Below are positions 1 through 8,856 of a stretch of DNA of 37,882 nucleotides, piece by piece; positions within the stretch are counted from its first letter, which is position 1; each line of letters opens with the position of its first letter. Source of the stretch: Methylococcaceae bacterium (GTDB lineage: Bacteria > Pseudomonadota > Gammaproteobacteria > Methylococcales > Methylomonadaceae); NCBI GenBank assembly GCA_005772825.1, contig SXIP01000086.1, positions 1 through 37,882 of the forward strand, written 5' to 3'. The notes below the pieces were generated by a model. That model had not been told where the DNA came from. It saw only the letters and a list, made by a program, of their open reading frames with translations, and did not search any database. Both the position numbers and the translations under genes were made by a program.

Positions 1-2
1 CG

Positions 3-125
3 CGTGACCTTTGGCATTTAACCAACCGTTTTATTCGCAAATTGCTGGCTCACACCGTGGGCGTTTTTTTGAACAAACTTTTGGGTAATCCGCCTTTGCA
101 TTTCGACGCTTTGGTTGACGCTTAA
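3..125 (+). mobile_element. 3' end of a DDE-type transposase gene (IS fragment at window edge)
   Basis: Reading frame 3 of the plus strand is open from the window edge to a TAA at 123-125 and encodes 40 residues, with the pieces RDLWHLTNRFIRKLL, AHTVGVFLNKLLG and PPLHFDALVDA. This pattern of a basic helix, a hydrophobic helix ending in LN-LLG and a short tail resembles the C-terminus of DDE transposases; IS982-type is my best guess but the family is not certain. The rest of the element lies outside the window. The boundary with flanking DNA probably falls near position 141, because the opposing signalling gene loses homology there. I cannot define the terminal inverted repeat or target duplication with only one end visible. 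Confidence 0.6.
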
Positions 126-2589
126 AAGTCGAACATGGCGTTAATAATACAAATTCATCGCCGCCCAGTCGGGCCACGGTATCTTCTTCGTCGATACAGG
201 CCTGCAAGCGATTGGAGACTTGAATCAACAACTCATCGCCGAAACTATGCCCCAATGAATCATTCAGGGTTTTGAAATGATCCAGGTCAAGATATAACAG
301 GGCGCCACCGGCATTGTGGTGGCGTAAGGCCCTGGACAGGGACTTTTCAAGATGGTCGGAAAATAACCGGCGGTTGGGCAAGTCAGTCAGCGCATCAAAA
401 AAAGCCAGATGGATAATATGTTCTTCCGAGCGTTTCCTCTCGATAGCGATACTGGTAAGTTGCACAAGATCGCTGACTTCATCGATCAGCATGGCTTCGG
501 AATGTTGCTCATGAGAGTAGTAAACAACGAAGAAAGCTAATAATTGTTGTGTCGAGGAAAAGACAGGTTCCGATAAAAATGCCTCAAGGCCGGATTTTTC
601 CGCCTGCTTGGCAAATGGGAGCCAATCGGGATGGTGCCGGATATCCGCTGCGGCGTGTGCTGAATCGCCTGTAAATTTGCAATTAACGACAGCCGCTTCA
701 TCCTGTGATTGACTGTGGACAGAAGGTAAATCGGGCGCCGAGCCTAGATGCACATGCTGCCCCGAACCATCCGGTAACAGAATAGTGCATAATGTGTCGG
801 GATGACTCCGTTCTGTCAGATGTACGATCAGATTGAGTATTTCATCAAGCGGCATCGGACTGGCTATGGCTTGTAATATTTTATTATGGTCGTTGCGCTG
901 CTGAATCACTTTATCCAGTTGACGTGTGCGGATTTTAACCAGATCTTCGGTTTGCATGGTTCGCCCGGTTAACATCAACAGGCCGATTCCGCTCAGTCCG
1001 GTAAACAGGAAGCCGCTCAGAATAAGCCACCAGGTATTCCAGGAAACCTGCTCGCTGTAAAACTGCTGGGTGGCGATATAAGTGACAGTCCAGGTGCGGT
1101 CGGCTAGCTGCAAGTTGATGGCCTTTTCCAGTTTTGGAAAATCCAGGTGAAAGCCGGAAACAGCAGCCGTTTCATCAAAAAGCTCAATACCGGCATCGGT
1201 GATTTTTAGCAGTAATTGCAAAGATTCAAATTGCTTTTTAACAATGTTGACTTCGTTGTCGACATAAAAGACATTGGTAACAAAACCCTGCAAGTTTAGG
1301 CGGCGTTCCTCAGGGGTGGCGGCTGCTTGCGGCGGATGATAGACCGGCGTAAAGATCATAATGCCGGAACGGTCCAGGGTGTCTTGTACCAGGCGAATTT
1401 TTTTTGTGGCTATCGATTTTCCGCTAACTTCCGCCAATTGGCTGGTTATGCGCCTGACAGATTCTGTGCCTATATCTACACCGAAAGCCTTTTCGTTAGT
1501 CCGGTAGGGTTCGATATAGACAACGGGAAAGTATTCGCTGCGCGGCGCTGCGGGCAGCAACTGTTGTTTGTTATCGACCGGCTTATCATCGAAAGCCATG
1601 ATTGTCAGCGTCCGGCCCAACAACTGTTCATACTCGGAGCGGTTATGCTCGGTTATCCGGGGTATCCATTCCAAAGCCTGGATGCCGGGATGGTTGGCCA
1701 AGATGGGTTGGGTAAACGTCTTGAAGTCGTTCGGTGTTATTTTGCCTGAACTGTCGAAAAACGCCTTGATGGACTGGTTAATTTCAATTTGGCGGCTGAA
1801 TTCATTTTGCAAAGCGTTGTGCAGCAGGCTGATGCGCTCTTCAAAAAGACCTCTGATGCGGCTTTCTTCATGCTTTTTGCCCAGGTAAAACAGAGCAAAT
1901 ACCAGCAGCATGATAACCAACAGCGGCAGGGCGACCGGGTTAATTCGTGATCGCCACTGCTGTTTGGGTACGCCGATAAAACATAGCATTAACGGTGTAA
2001 AAATCAGCACGCCGATGACATCGCCGATCCACCAGGTTGTCCAGCCAAAGGCGCTGTTTTCAAAGCTGATGACGCCTTTCAGGTAGAGTATTATCATGCC
2101 GCAAGAGGCGGAAACCAGGCAGCCGAGCAGGCCTCCAAGAGTCATGAAACAGAGGATGCTGCGATCATCGATCAAGGGGTTATCGGAACCGATACGGCGT
2201 TTGATCAGCCATGATCCCAACATCGCTTGCGCTGTTGCGGCAGTGCTGGCGATAGTCCCGATGATCAGCGAACTGGCTATGTTTTCAGGGCTGGAGGTAT
2301 CCAGAAAGGCGTAAGTCTGCGTGGCGAAAGCACCCAGCCAAAGCCCGGGCACTAACGCGGACCCGTATACATATAAACCCGCCAGTGCGATACCGGCCGC
2401 AGGCCAGATCGGGCTGGCATGACTGGGCGGAATGGCTATCAAGGTGCCCAGATAACCACCCAAAAAATAGCCGATGGCCAAGTAAATATTAAGTTGTAAA
2501 AGTCGTAACATAGTTTGTCCGTCTAACAGAGGTAATTCGCGCCAAGATGCCAGTTTAGACGCCATTTTGATTTTTTTGTTAATCGCCAC
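31..2589 (-). CDS. MASE1-CHASE-GAF-GGDEF signalling protein, 3' truncated by an IS
   Basis: This is an integral membrane sensor with a diguanylate cyclase module that would make c-di-GMP. Residues about 30-235 form a hydrophobic multi-pass MASE1 region. Residues 250-490 resemble a periplasmic CHASE domain (KAFFDSS, ALEWIPRI, FTPVYHP). A membrane segment lies at 518-541, a GAF-like domain at 570-715, and a GGDEF domain begins at 727 (DALTDLPNRRLF) with the intact signature GGDEF at 809-813. Homology stops about residue 816, and the last 36 residues are basic and unrelated because they are read antisense through the transposase fragment. About half of the GGDEF domain is therefore missing and cyclase activity is unlikely. 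The start is GTG at 2589; an ATG at codon 9 is an alternative, and neither has a clear ribosome site. Any original downstream EAL domain lies beyond the window. Confidence 0.85.
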   Translation of the reverse strand: MAINKKIKMASKLASWRELPLLDGQTMLRLLQLNIYLAIGYFLGGYLGTLIAIPPSHASPIWPAAGIALAGLYVYGSALVPGLWLGAFATQTYAFLDTSSPENIASSLIIGTIASTAATAQAMLGSWLIKRRIGSDNPLIDDRSILCFMTLGGLLGCLVSASCGMIILYLKGVISFENSAFGWTTWWIGDVIGVLIFTPLMLCFIGVPKQQWRSRINPVALPLLVIMLLVFALFYLGKKHEESRIRGLFEERISLLHNALQNEFSRQIEINQSIKAFFDSSGKITPNDFKTFTQPILANHPGIQALEWIPRITEHNRSEYEQLLGRTLTIMAFDDKPVDNKQQLLPAAPRSEYFPVVYIEPYRTNEKAFGVDIGTESVRRITSQLAEVSGKSIATKKIRLVQDTLDRSGIMIFTPVYHPPQAAATPEERRLNLQGFVTNVFYVDNEVNIVKKQFESLQLLLKITDAGIELFDETAAVSGFHLDFPKLEKAINLQLADRTWTVTYIATQQFYSEQVSWNTWWLILSGFLFTGLSGIGLLMLTGRTMQTEDLVKIRTRQLDKVIQQRNDHNKILQAIASPMPLDEILNLIVHLTERSHPDTLCTILLPDGSGQHVHLGSAPDLPSVHSQSQDEAAVVNCKFTGDSAHAAADIRHHPDWLPFAKQAEKSGLEAFLSEPVFSSTQQLLAFFVVYYSHEQHSEAMLIDEVSDLVQLTSIAIERKRSEEHIIHLAFFDALTDLPNRRLFSDHLEKSLSRALRHHNAGGALLYLDLDHFKTLNDSLGHSFGDELLIQVSNRLQACIDEEDTVARLGGDEFVLLTPCSTFKRQPKRRNAKADYPKVCSKKRPRCEPAICE

Positions 2590-2733
2590 TCATAAAATCA
2601 ATAAAAATTAATTTTTTGCGCGTTGGTCCAAGGACAATCAACTGCATTCGGTATGTACGACTACTTTGAATGTTTAGGTTTTAAACAGCACGCCATTTAC
2701 AATAACCCTATTTTTAAGCTTCCCTGTAGGTAT

Positions 2734-4389
2734 ATGACTAAAAGAACCCTTGTTTTATTGACGCTGATGCTGCCTGTATTGATCGCGGTTGCTGTGTTTG
2801 TTGCCCCTAACCTTACCGATAAAAGTGGAATTATACCACCCGCCACCGTTTATAGCGGCTCGGAAGACAATAGCCGTGTCGAAAAGCCCTGTTCCAACGA
2901 ACATCCGGAATGGCGGGCCGCCCAGGTTATTGAGGATGTGACGATAGCGGCGGCGCCTTCCTGCGAGCCCGATAACCCTTATGATGTCGCCGTGGCGGTT
3001 AAAGGCACCAACAATGTCTCGATGGCGACGTTGATGCAGACCAATCTGGCCCAGGATGCCCTGACGATGACCGATGACACCGATAATGACGGCGATCCCG
3101 ATGTTATTCGTATCAAGCTGGAGGTGATCGAGCTGAACGGTGCGACGCCCGACGGCGAGTTTTTAATCAATACTTACGATATTGCCCCCGGCATTCAGCC
3201 TGGAATGTGGGTCTTTGCGCCCAAATCGCGCGGCATGGCGTTGAAAAATTTTAATTCGGTTGTCGCTAATCCGATGTTGCGCGCGCCGTCCCCGACGATT
3301 CGCGTTGAGCAGGGCGACAAGGTTTATATCACGCTGGAAAATACCCATTACCTGCCTCATACGATACATCTGCATGGCGTCGATCATCCCTGGCAGACCG
3401 CTTCAGGTGATAATGACGGCGAAGAAGAGCATCCGGTTTTTCCGGGTAAAATTCATACTTACGAAATCCAGCCCAGACACACTGGTACCATGCTGTACCA
3501 TTGTCATGTCCAAACCGCGCAGCATTTCATGATGGGCCTGAACGGCCTGTTCGTCGTCGAGGAAAATCAGGCCAATAATTGGCCGCAGACCTTCAATATC
3601 GGCGCGGGCCAGGTGCGTCACCCGACCGATGCCGTACAAAAGACTTACAGTCAGGAATACGATTTGATTTACCAGTCGGTTGATAAAAAACTGGCGCAAA
3701 TCATCCAGGGCGCAAACGATCCGCGATTGATTTCACAGCGGATGAGCCGCGACTATAACATGACCGAATCGTTTGAAAATTACTTCATGCTGAACGGCCA
3801 TTCCTTCCCTTACACCTTGCGGGACGGAATGATTATCACCGGAGAAAATGAAAACATTAAACTGCATATCAGCAACACCCAGCGGTCCGCGGTGGCTATT
3901 CATTTCCACGGTCATAAGGCGACCATCATGGCTTATGACGGCGTTGAGCAACCCGCCGGTTTGCAGATAACCCGCGATGTGTTTGACATCGCGCCGGCGC
4001 AGCGGCTCGATCTTGCCTTGCACACCCAAAACGACGGTTTGCACAGTTACGGTCCCGGCTTATGGATGTTTCATGACCATGTGCCGACCGGTACAACAAC
4101 GGACGGCATGGAACCGGGCGGCAACATGGCTATCCTGGCTTATAAATCGTTAATTGACGAGCAGGGAATGCCAAAGATGCACGATGAAATGCTCGGTGAA
4201 TTGTTTAATAAAGATTACTACGCCAAAAAGTACGCACTGTGGGGAACAGGTGATTTTGCCCAGTTGCTCGGCGACGCCGGTCCCATCCAGCCGGACATTA
4301 TGCGGGTTATGATTTTCGGCCTGGCAGTCGGCCTGGCGTTGGGCCTCATAATTTTTATGGTGTTTATTTTTAAACGGAAACAACAATGA
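2734..4389 (+). CDS. Membrane-anchored two-domain multicopper oxidase (type-C-like)
   Basis: Predicted periplasmic multicopper oxidase of 551 residues, with an N-terminal signal or anchor (6-25) and a C-terminal membrane helix (about 522-546). Four copper motifs are visible: HLHG 212-215, HCH 256-258, HFHG 390-393 and HDH 447-449. They supply the eight histidines of a trinuclear centre. A type 1 copper site can be built only in the first cupredoxin domain (H209, C257, H264, probably M267); in the second domain the usual Cys is Asp448. This arrangement matches two-domain (type C) multicopper oxidases and argues against a classical three-domain laccase. The ATG at 2734 was chosen because it directly precedes the signal sequence; the frame is open upstream to 2623. 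The gene overlaps the following cupredoxin gene by 4 bp. The substrate is unknown; nitrite, metal or phenol oxidation cannot be distinguished from sequence. Confidence 0.85.
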   Translation: MTKRTLVLLTLMLPVLIAVAVFVAPNLTDKSGIIPPATVYSGSEDNSRVEKPCSNEHPEWRAAQVIEDVTIAAAPSCEPDNPYDVAVAVKGTNNVSMATLMQTNLAQDALTMTDDTDNDGDPDVIRIKLEVIELNGATPDGEFLINTYDIAPGIQPGMWVFAPKSRGMALKNFNSVVANPMLRAPSPTIRVEQGDKVYITLENTHYLPHTIHLHGVDHPWQTASGDNDGEEEHPVFPGKIHTYEIQPRHTGTMLYHCHVQTAQHFMMGLNGLFVVEENQANNWPQTFNIGAGQVRHPTDAVQKTYSQEYDLIYQSVDKKLAQIIQGANDPRLISQRMSRDYNMTESFENYFMLNGHSFPYTLRDGMIITGENENIKLHISNTQRSAVAIHFHGHKATIMAYDGVEQPAGLQITRDVFDIAPAQRLDLALHTQNDGLHSYGPGLWMFHDHVPTGTTTDGMEPGGNMAILAYKSLIDEQGMPKMHDEMLGELFNKDYYAKKYALWGTGDFAQLLGDAGPIQPDIMRVMIFGLAVGLALGLIIFMVFIFKRKQQ

Positions 4390-5030
4390 AGCTGTTAAAG
4401 TTAATAACGACAACCTTATTCCTGTTGACCTTGCAGGCAAATCAGGTTGAAGCGATGGATCATGGCGGTATGATCATGGATGAAAAAGGCATGATCATGA
4501 ATGACAACAATGACCGCTTGCCTAGCGATTGCCCGAAGATTTCGGAGAATGTCGATATCACTATTCGTGCCGGGCAAAAACATGCGCTGAAGTTTAACGG
4601 AAAAATGTTTGCATTCGACAAGCAGGAATGGGATGTAAAACCCTGCGCCAAGATTAATATTACCTTTATCAATGACGACCAGATACGCCATCAGCTAATG
4701 ATCCACGGTTTGCCGGGTTATTTGTACCCGCAGGGCATGTTTCACCTGGAGCTTTACGGTCAGGGCGAGTTGAAGGCTTCGTTGATTGTTCCGAGCCAGA
4801 AGAAAACCTACCTGGTGCATTGCGAATTGCCGCAACACATGGAAAAAGGCATGAAAGCGCAATTAAAAGTCGCCGGCGGCGATGTTGATTTACCCAGTAT
4901 TCCTGGCATCAGCGAGCCGATTAGGGCAGATGTTTATCCGGTGGACTGGAACCGGTCGACAGTGGCTTTATTGTTGTTTTGTTTGTTGGCGGGTTGTGTG
5001 CTGCCGATAGTCGTTTTAAAAAACAAGTGA
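4386..5030 (+). CDS. Membrane-anchored cupredoxin (blue copper protein)
   Basis: 214 residues: signal peptide 1-23, a Met/His-rich start of the mature protein (DHGGMIMDEKGMIM), a cupredoxin domain at about 55-165, and a C-terminal helix at 191-211. Type 1 copper ligands are recognisable as H102 or H107 in RHQLMIHG, then C146, H151 and M156 in VHCELPQHMEKGM, the normal C-x4-H-x4-M spacing. It is translationally coupled to the multicopper oxidase by an ATGA overlap. That makes a role as its electron donor or acceptor, or as its copper-loading partner, likely; this is inferred from the pairing. Both partners carry a C-terminal anchor, so the complex probably sits on the periplasmic face of the inner membrane. 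Confidence 0.85.
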   Translation: MKLLKLITTTLFLLTLQANQVEAMDHGGMIMDEKGMIMNDNNDRLPSDCPKISENVDITIRAGQKHALKFNGKMFAFDKQEWDVKPCAKINITFINDDQIRHQLMIHGLPGYLYPQGMFHLELYGQGELKASLIVPSQKKTYLVHCELPQHMEKGMKAQLKVAGGDVDLPSIPGISEPIRADVYPVDWNRSTVALLLFCLLAGCVLPIVVLKNK

Positions 5031-5083
5031 CATATGGCTTGTTATGCGCCAATAGCCAGAACCGCATGATTCAACATCTTAAG

Positions 5084-5698
5084 CTAATGCTCGATAATGC
5101 GTAGCTGGCCATGATCTTGCTGGATATTAAACTGCTCCAATACGTTCATACCCAGTAACGCTTCGCTTAAATTCGGCAATACTATGGCTTTGATATCTTT
5201 TACTTGAAACGGTCCGAATTTCAACGTCGGCACATTGACGATGCAGCCGGAAGTCGGGCCGTTTGCGGTAGTTGCAACAAGTTGTTTGTTGTTACAATCG
5301 ATGTTAGCCGACTTGGCAACTGATTCAGGCAAGGCAACACCCGTTGCACCGGTATCAACGAGAAACATGATGGCGGTATTGTTAATTTCGCCGCTTAACT
5401 GATAATGCCCATTTTTTTCTTGACGGAGGCTCATTTGTTTAGGTTCGCGCTCCGGCTCTTTCCACTTGGAAACCGTTTGTTTTTCTTCCAAACACGGGGA
5501 TTTTTTGTAAATGGTTTCTCCATCAGGCGCTTTGCATTTATAAATCATGCCTTTACTCAACACATCCCGGCTTGAAAAAGTTATCGGCATGATAATAATT
5601 AGCAGCAACGGCATCAGTTTGAGCATCTTGCCGTCTTTTTTATTTTTGCCTGCGGTGAAAAAATAGTTTGCTATATGCGGGACAGTGAAGCTTGCCAT
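5084..5698 (-). CDS. Retropepsin-like aspartic protease with N-terminal DUF4124-like segment
   Basis: 204 residues. A hydrophobic segment (about 26-42) is followed by a short DUF4124-like piece (IYKCKAPDGETIYKKSPC) and a clan AA aspartic protease domain from about 95 to 204. The active-site signature is FLVDTGATGVALP, and a second conserved block is ALLGMNVLEQF, as in bacterial TIGR02281-type proteases. Such proteins carry one DTGA motif and act as dimers; the protein is probably periplasmic and membrane-tethered. The start at 5698 has a good ribosome site (AAGG, 8 nt upstream); an internal ATG at 5626 would give a more ordinary signal peptide. The substrate is unknown. It is convergent with the cupredoxin gene. 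Confidence 0.8.
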   Translation of the reverse strand: MASFTVPHIANYFFTAGKNKKDGKMLKLMPLLLIIIMPITFSSRDVLSKGMIYKCKAPDGETIYKKSPCLEEKQTVSKWKEPEREPKQMSLRQEKNGHYQLSGEINNTAIMFLVDTGATGVALPESVAKSANIDCNNKQLVATTANGPTSGCIVNVPTLKFGPFQVKDIKAIVLPNLSEALLGMNVLEQFNIQQDHGQLRIIEH

Positions 5699-5909
5699 TG
5701 TCTTTACCTTAAGATTATTTGCCGTTGCCGGTACATTTATAGTCTGTGGATTGGAATAACGGCTTATGATAAATGTTATTTGTAACTGTGTATAATCTAT
5801 GAGAAGACGGCAAAAAAGAGTTTAATCATAAGTTGAGCACGGACGCGGCGCTCTAATTTTTTTATCGCTGAATTTATCGCAGCGAATTTTTGCACAAGAT
5901 TGAATTAAT

Positions 5910-6917
5910 GTGTTCAGAATAATTGTTTTTTTAATGGCGCTTTGGTTATTGAGCGGCTGTATGCCGATGACTTATCCGCCCGGCAGGTACAGCAATAGCC
6001 CGCAAATCAGCAAGAGTATCTTTCTGGCCGAGGACGGAGCACATTTGCCGTTACGCAGTTGGTTGCCGAAAACTGAAGCGCGCGCGGTATTGGTCGTATT
6101 GCACGGTTTTAATGATTACAGCCGCTTTTTTGATCGTCCGGGTAGTTATTTCAGCCAGTTGGGCATTGCCTGTTTTGCTTATGACCAACGCGGTTTCGGC
6201 TTGGCTCCCAAACGCGGCTTATGGGCGGGCGAGGCCGCCTATGCAAACGATTTGCAGGTATTGGTGCGGCTTTTGAAACAGCAATACCCGAAACGTCCTG
6301 TGTATCTGCTCGGTGAAAGCATGGGCGGGGCGGTTATCATTACGGCGATGAACAAGTCCGGTATGCCGCCTGTTGACGGCATTATTCTTTCTGCTCCGGC
6401 GCTTTGGGCGCGTTCGACCATGCCCTGGTATCAAACCACTTTACTCTGGACGTTGGCCCATAGCGTGCCGTGGCTGACCCTGACAGGCAAGGGCGTCAAA
6501 GTAATGCCGTCCGATAATATCGAAATGCTGCGCGCACTGGGTCGGGACCCGTTAGTGATCAAGGCAACCCGCGTTGAAGCGATCTATGGACTGACTAATC
6601 TCATGGACGAGGCATTTAATAGCGCCGGGATACTGCGCTCAAACACCTTGATGCTCTATGGTGAAAAAGACGAAATAATTCCCAAGAAACCCACGTATGC
6701 CTTTTTACAACAATTTCTCGCCAGCGATGCGACAGAAAAAACCGTTGCCATATATCAACAGGGCTATCACATGCTGTTGCGTGATTTGGAGGCGCCCACC
6801 GCATGGAAAGACATTGCCGCCTGGATCAACGATCGCCCAGCAAAACTGCCCTCAGGCGCCGATAGCCATGCACGGCAAGTGCTGGCCCAGCAGGGGCAAG
6901 TGTCTTCCGTGCAATGA
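5910..6917 (+). CDS. Lipoprotein alpha/beta hydrolase (monoacylglycerol-lipase-like)
   Basis: 335 residues, with a lipoprotein signal ending in the lipobox LSGC (Cys17). The Hydrolase_4 / serine aminopeptidase S33 fold is shown by the oxyanion segment HGF (65-67), the nucleophile elbow GESMG (Ser137), the acid Asp254 in GEKDEIIP and His287 in GYHMLLRD. The sequence between strands (YDQRGFG) is typical of monoacylglycerol lipases and lysophospholipases. It probably hydrolyses lipid esters at the cell envelope. The start is GTG at 5910; an ATG two bases earlier is in another frame and soon stops. The gene stands alone, with 212 bp upstream without a recognisable site. The C-terminal 25 residues are polar and outside the fold. 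Confidence 0.8.
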   Translation: MFRIIVFLMALWLLSGCMPMTYPPGRYSNSPQISKSIFLAEDGAHLPLRSWLPKTEARAVLVVLHGFNDYSRFFDRPGSYFSQLGIACFAYDQRGFGLAPKRGLWAGEAAYANDLQVLVRLLKQQYPKRPVYLLGESMGGAVIITAMNKSGMPPVDGIILSAPALWARSTMPWYQTTLLWTLAHSVPWLTLTGKGVKVMPSDNIEMLRALGRDPLVIKATRVEAIYGLTNLMDEAFNSAGILRSNTLMLYGEKDEIIPKKPTYAFLQQFLASDATEKTVAIYQQGYHMLLRDLEAPTAWKDIAAWINDRPAKLPSGADSHARQVLAQQGQVSSVQ

Positions 6918-6948
6918 CTGATACCACGCTTTCACTCAGCCAAGAAAT

Positions 6949-7013
6949 TTCACCACGAAGACACGAAGTTCACGAAGAACAACCAGGACAAATCTTCGTG
7001 TCTTCGTGGTGAA
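6949..7013. repeat. Hairpin of the CACGAAG repeat family
   Basis: A perfect 20-bp inverted repeat: the left arm 6949-6968 starts TTCACCACGAAGACACG and the right arm is 6994-7013, with a 25-bp loop. The left arm continues into the loop with a further CACGAAG unit, so the element is built from the heptamer-like unit CACGAAG. It lies between the hydrolase gene and recJ. There is no T run on either side, so it is not a standard terminator. A degenerate relative occurs at 22450-22507. Confidence 0.8.
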
Positions 7014-7055
7014 TTAATCAATTCTGCATCGACAAAACTTTATCAAGCAAGCACT

Positions 7056-8801
7056 ATGTATTATCAAGGCGTCAAAAAAGCGATTGTTCCCCGCCCGCTT
7101 GAGAAAAAACGCGGGCAATTCGGCAATATTCATCCGTTATTGGAACGTATATTTTTAGCCAGGGGTGTAAGCGCGGCAGACGAACTCGACAGAACGCTGG
7201 CAAAACTGCCGTCTCCGTGGCTGCTATCGGGCATGGAAGCAATGGTCGGGCATTTACTGCTTGCCATCAATACCGGGCAAAAGATTTGTATTGTTGCCGA
7301 TTTTGATGCCGATGGCGCGACCAGTTGCGCCGTTGCTATCAAGGGCCTGCAATTACTCGGGGCAGGGCAGGTGTCCTTCGTCGTGCCCAATCGCTTTGAA
7401 TACGGCTACGGCCTGACGCCCGAAATAGTCGAGCTGGTCAAGCTGCAAAATCCTGACGTTATCATTACCGTTGATAACGGTATTTCCAGTATCGACGGCG
7501 TTAAGGTGGCAAAAGCATCGGGCATCAAAGTGCTGGTCACCGACCATCATTTGCCGGGTTCCGAATTGCCCGCCGCCGACGCCATTGTCAACCCGAATTT
7601 ACCCGATGATCCATTCCCCAGCGGCGCGCTGGCCGGTGTCGGCGTTATGTTCTATGTGTTAATGGCGCTCAGAAGCCGGCTAAGGGAGCAGAACTGGTTT
7701 GTCGAACATCAGGTTCAGGAGCCGAATCTGGCTCAGTTGCTCGATTATGTGGCTTTAGGCACCGTTGCCGATGTGGTACCGCTGGATCAGATCAACCGTA
7801 TTCTGGTGCATCAAGGCTTACTTAGGATTCGCACCGGCCGCGCTCATCCGGGCATTTATGCGCTAATTGATGTCGCCGGGAAAAATCCGCAAAGCATTAG
7901 CACCCAGGATTTCGGTTTTGTACTGGGACCCCGGCTCAACGCGGCCGGACGTATGGATGACATGTCATTAGGCATTCAATGTTTATTAACGGATGATCCT
8001 ATTTTGGCCAAACAAATGGCCCTGCAACTGGATGAGCTGAATAACGACCGGCGCGAAATAGAAGGACAGATGAAGCACGAGGCGATGGCCTTGTTAAGCG
8101 AGATGAAGGCGCTTGACAAACACCATCTACCCGCCGGCGTTTGTTTATACGACGCCGAATGGCATCAGGGTGTTATCGGTATCTTAGCCGGGCGTATCAA
8201 AGACCGCTTGCACCGGCCTGTGATCGCCTTTGCGCCGGCGGGCAAGGGCCTTATCAAGGGCTCGGCGCGCTCCATTCCGGGCGTGCATATCCGCGACGTG
8301 CTCAGTGATATCGCCGCTGCGCATCCTAAAATGCTGAGCAAGTTCGGTGGTCATGCGATGGCCGCGGGGCTGAGTCTGGCGATGCACGATTACCCGCCGT
8401 TTGCGCTGGCATTTGATGAGATAGTCAGAAAACGCCTAGTTGATGTCGATCTGGAACAAAAAATCCTGTCTGATGGCGAGTTGAGTGAGCAGGAGATAAC
8501 CGTAGAATTTGCCGAGTTGTTACAAAATGCAGCGATCTGGGGGCAGTCCTTCCCCGAGCCTGTTTTTGACGGTGTGTTTGATGTGATTCAGGCGCGCATA
8601 GTCGGACAGCGCCATCTTAAACTGGTGTTGAGAAAACCCGGCGGGGCCTTGGTCATAGACGCCATCGCCTTTTTTATCGACCAGCCCGAGCAATGGCTGG
8701 GACTACGTCAAATCAATGCGGCTTATAAGCTGGACATCAATGAATTCAGGGGCAACCGTAGCGTGCAGCTGATTTTGCAGTATTTGGAAAAGATCGTGTA
8801 A
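7056..8801 (+). CDS. recJ: Single-stranded-DNA-specific exonuclease RecJ
   Basis: 581 residues, the usual length of RecJ. This 5'-3' exonuclease acts on single-stranded DNA in recombination and mismatch repair. The DHH-family metal motifs are all present: ADFDADGATS (81-90), VDNGIS (139-144), TDHHLPG (162-168) and the conserved GPRLNAAGRM (291-300). The DHHA1 signature GGHAMAAG is at 431-438, followed by the OB-like C-terminal domain. The ATG at 7056 gives an N-terminus somewhat longer than minimal, but it runs straight into the conserved region (HPLLERIFLARG). A strong bidirectional terminator overlaps its stop codon, so it is transcribed alone or from upstream only. Confidence 0.96.
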   Translation: MYYQGVKKAIVPRPLEKKRGQFGNIHPLLERIFLARGVSAADELDRTLAKLPSPWLLSGMEAMVGHLLLAINTGQKICIVADFDADGATSCAVAIKGLQLLGAGQVSFVVPNRFEYGYGLTPEIVELVKLQNPDVIITVDNGISSIDGVKVAKASGIKVLVTDHHLPGSELPAADAIVNPNLPDDPFPSGALAGVGVMFYVLMALRSRLREQNWFVEHQVQEPNLAQLLDYVALGTVADVVPLDQINRILVHQGLLRIRTGRAHPGIYALIDVAGKNPQSISTQDFGFVLGPRLNAAGRMDDMSLGIQCLLTDDPILAKQMALQLDELNNDRREIEGQMKHEAMALLSEMKALDKHHLPAGVCLYDAEWHQGVIGILAGRIKDRLHRPVIAFAPAGKGLIKGSARSIPGVHIRDVLSDIAAAHPKMLSKFGGHAMAAGLSLAMHDYPPFALAFDEIVRKRLVDVDLEQKILSDGELSEQEITVEFAELLQNAAIWGQSFPEPVFDGVFDVIQARIVGQRHLKLVLRKPGGALVIDAIAFFIDQPEQWLGLRQINAAYKLDINEFRGNRSVQLILQYLEKIV

Positions 8802-8829
8802 AAAAAGGGCGGATAAACCGCCCTTTTTT
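8801..8829. terminator. Bidirectional rho-independent terminator between recJ and the PpiC gene
   Basis: An A-rich GGGCGG stem (8801-8812), a 5-base loop (8813-8817) and the complementary CCGCCC plus T run (8818-8829) form a 12-bp perfect stem. A run flanks one side and T run the other, so it can end transcription of recJ on the plus strand and of the convergent PpiC gene on the minus strand. Confidence 0.9.
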
Positions 8830-8856
8830 GTACAACTGTTTTTGTATCGGTGTAAC

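Noticed and set aside
2734-4389. Copper nitrite reductase (NirK)
   Set aside because: The domain 1 motif reads HLHG and HCH with extra His in both domains, as in multicopper oxidases, and the Asp and His of the NirK catalytic pocket are not seen.
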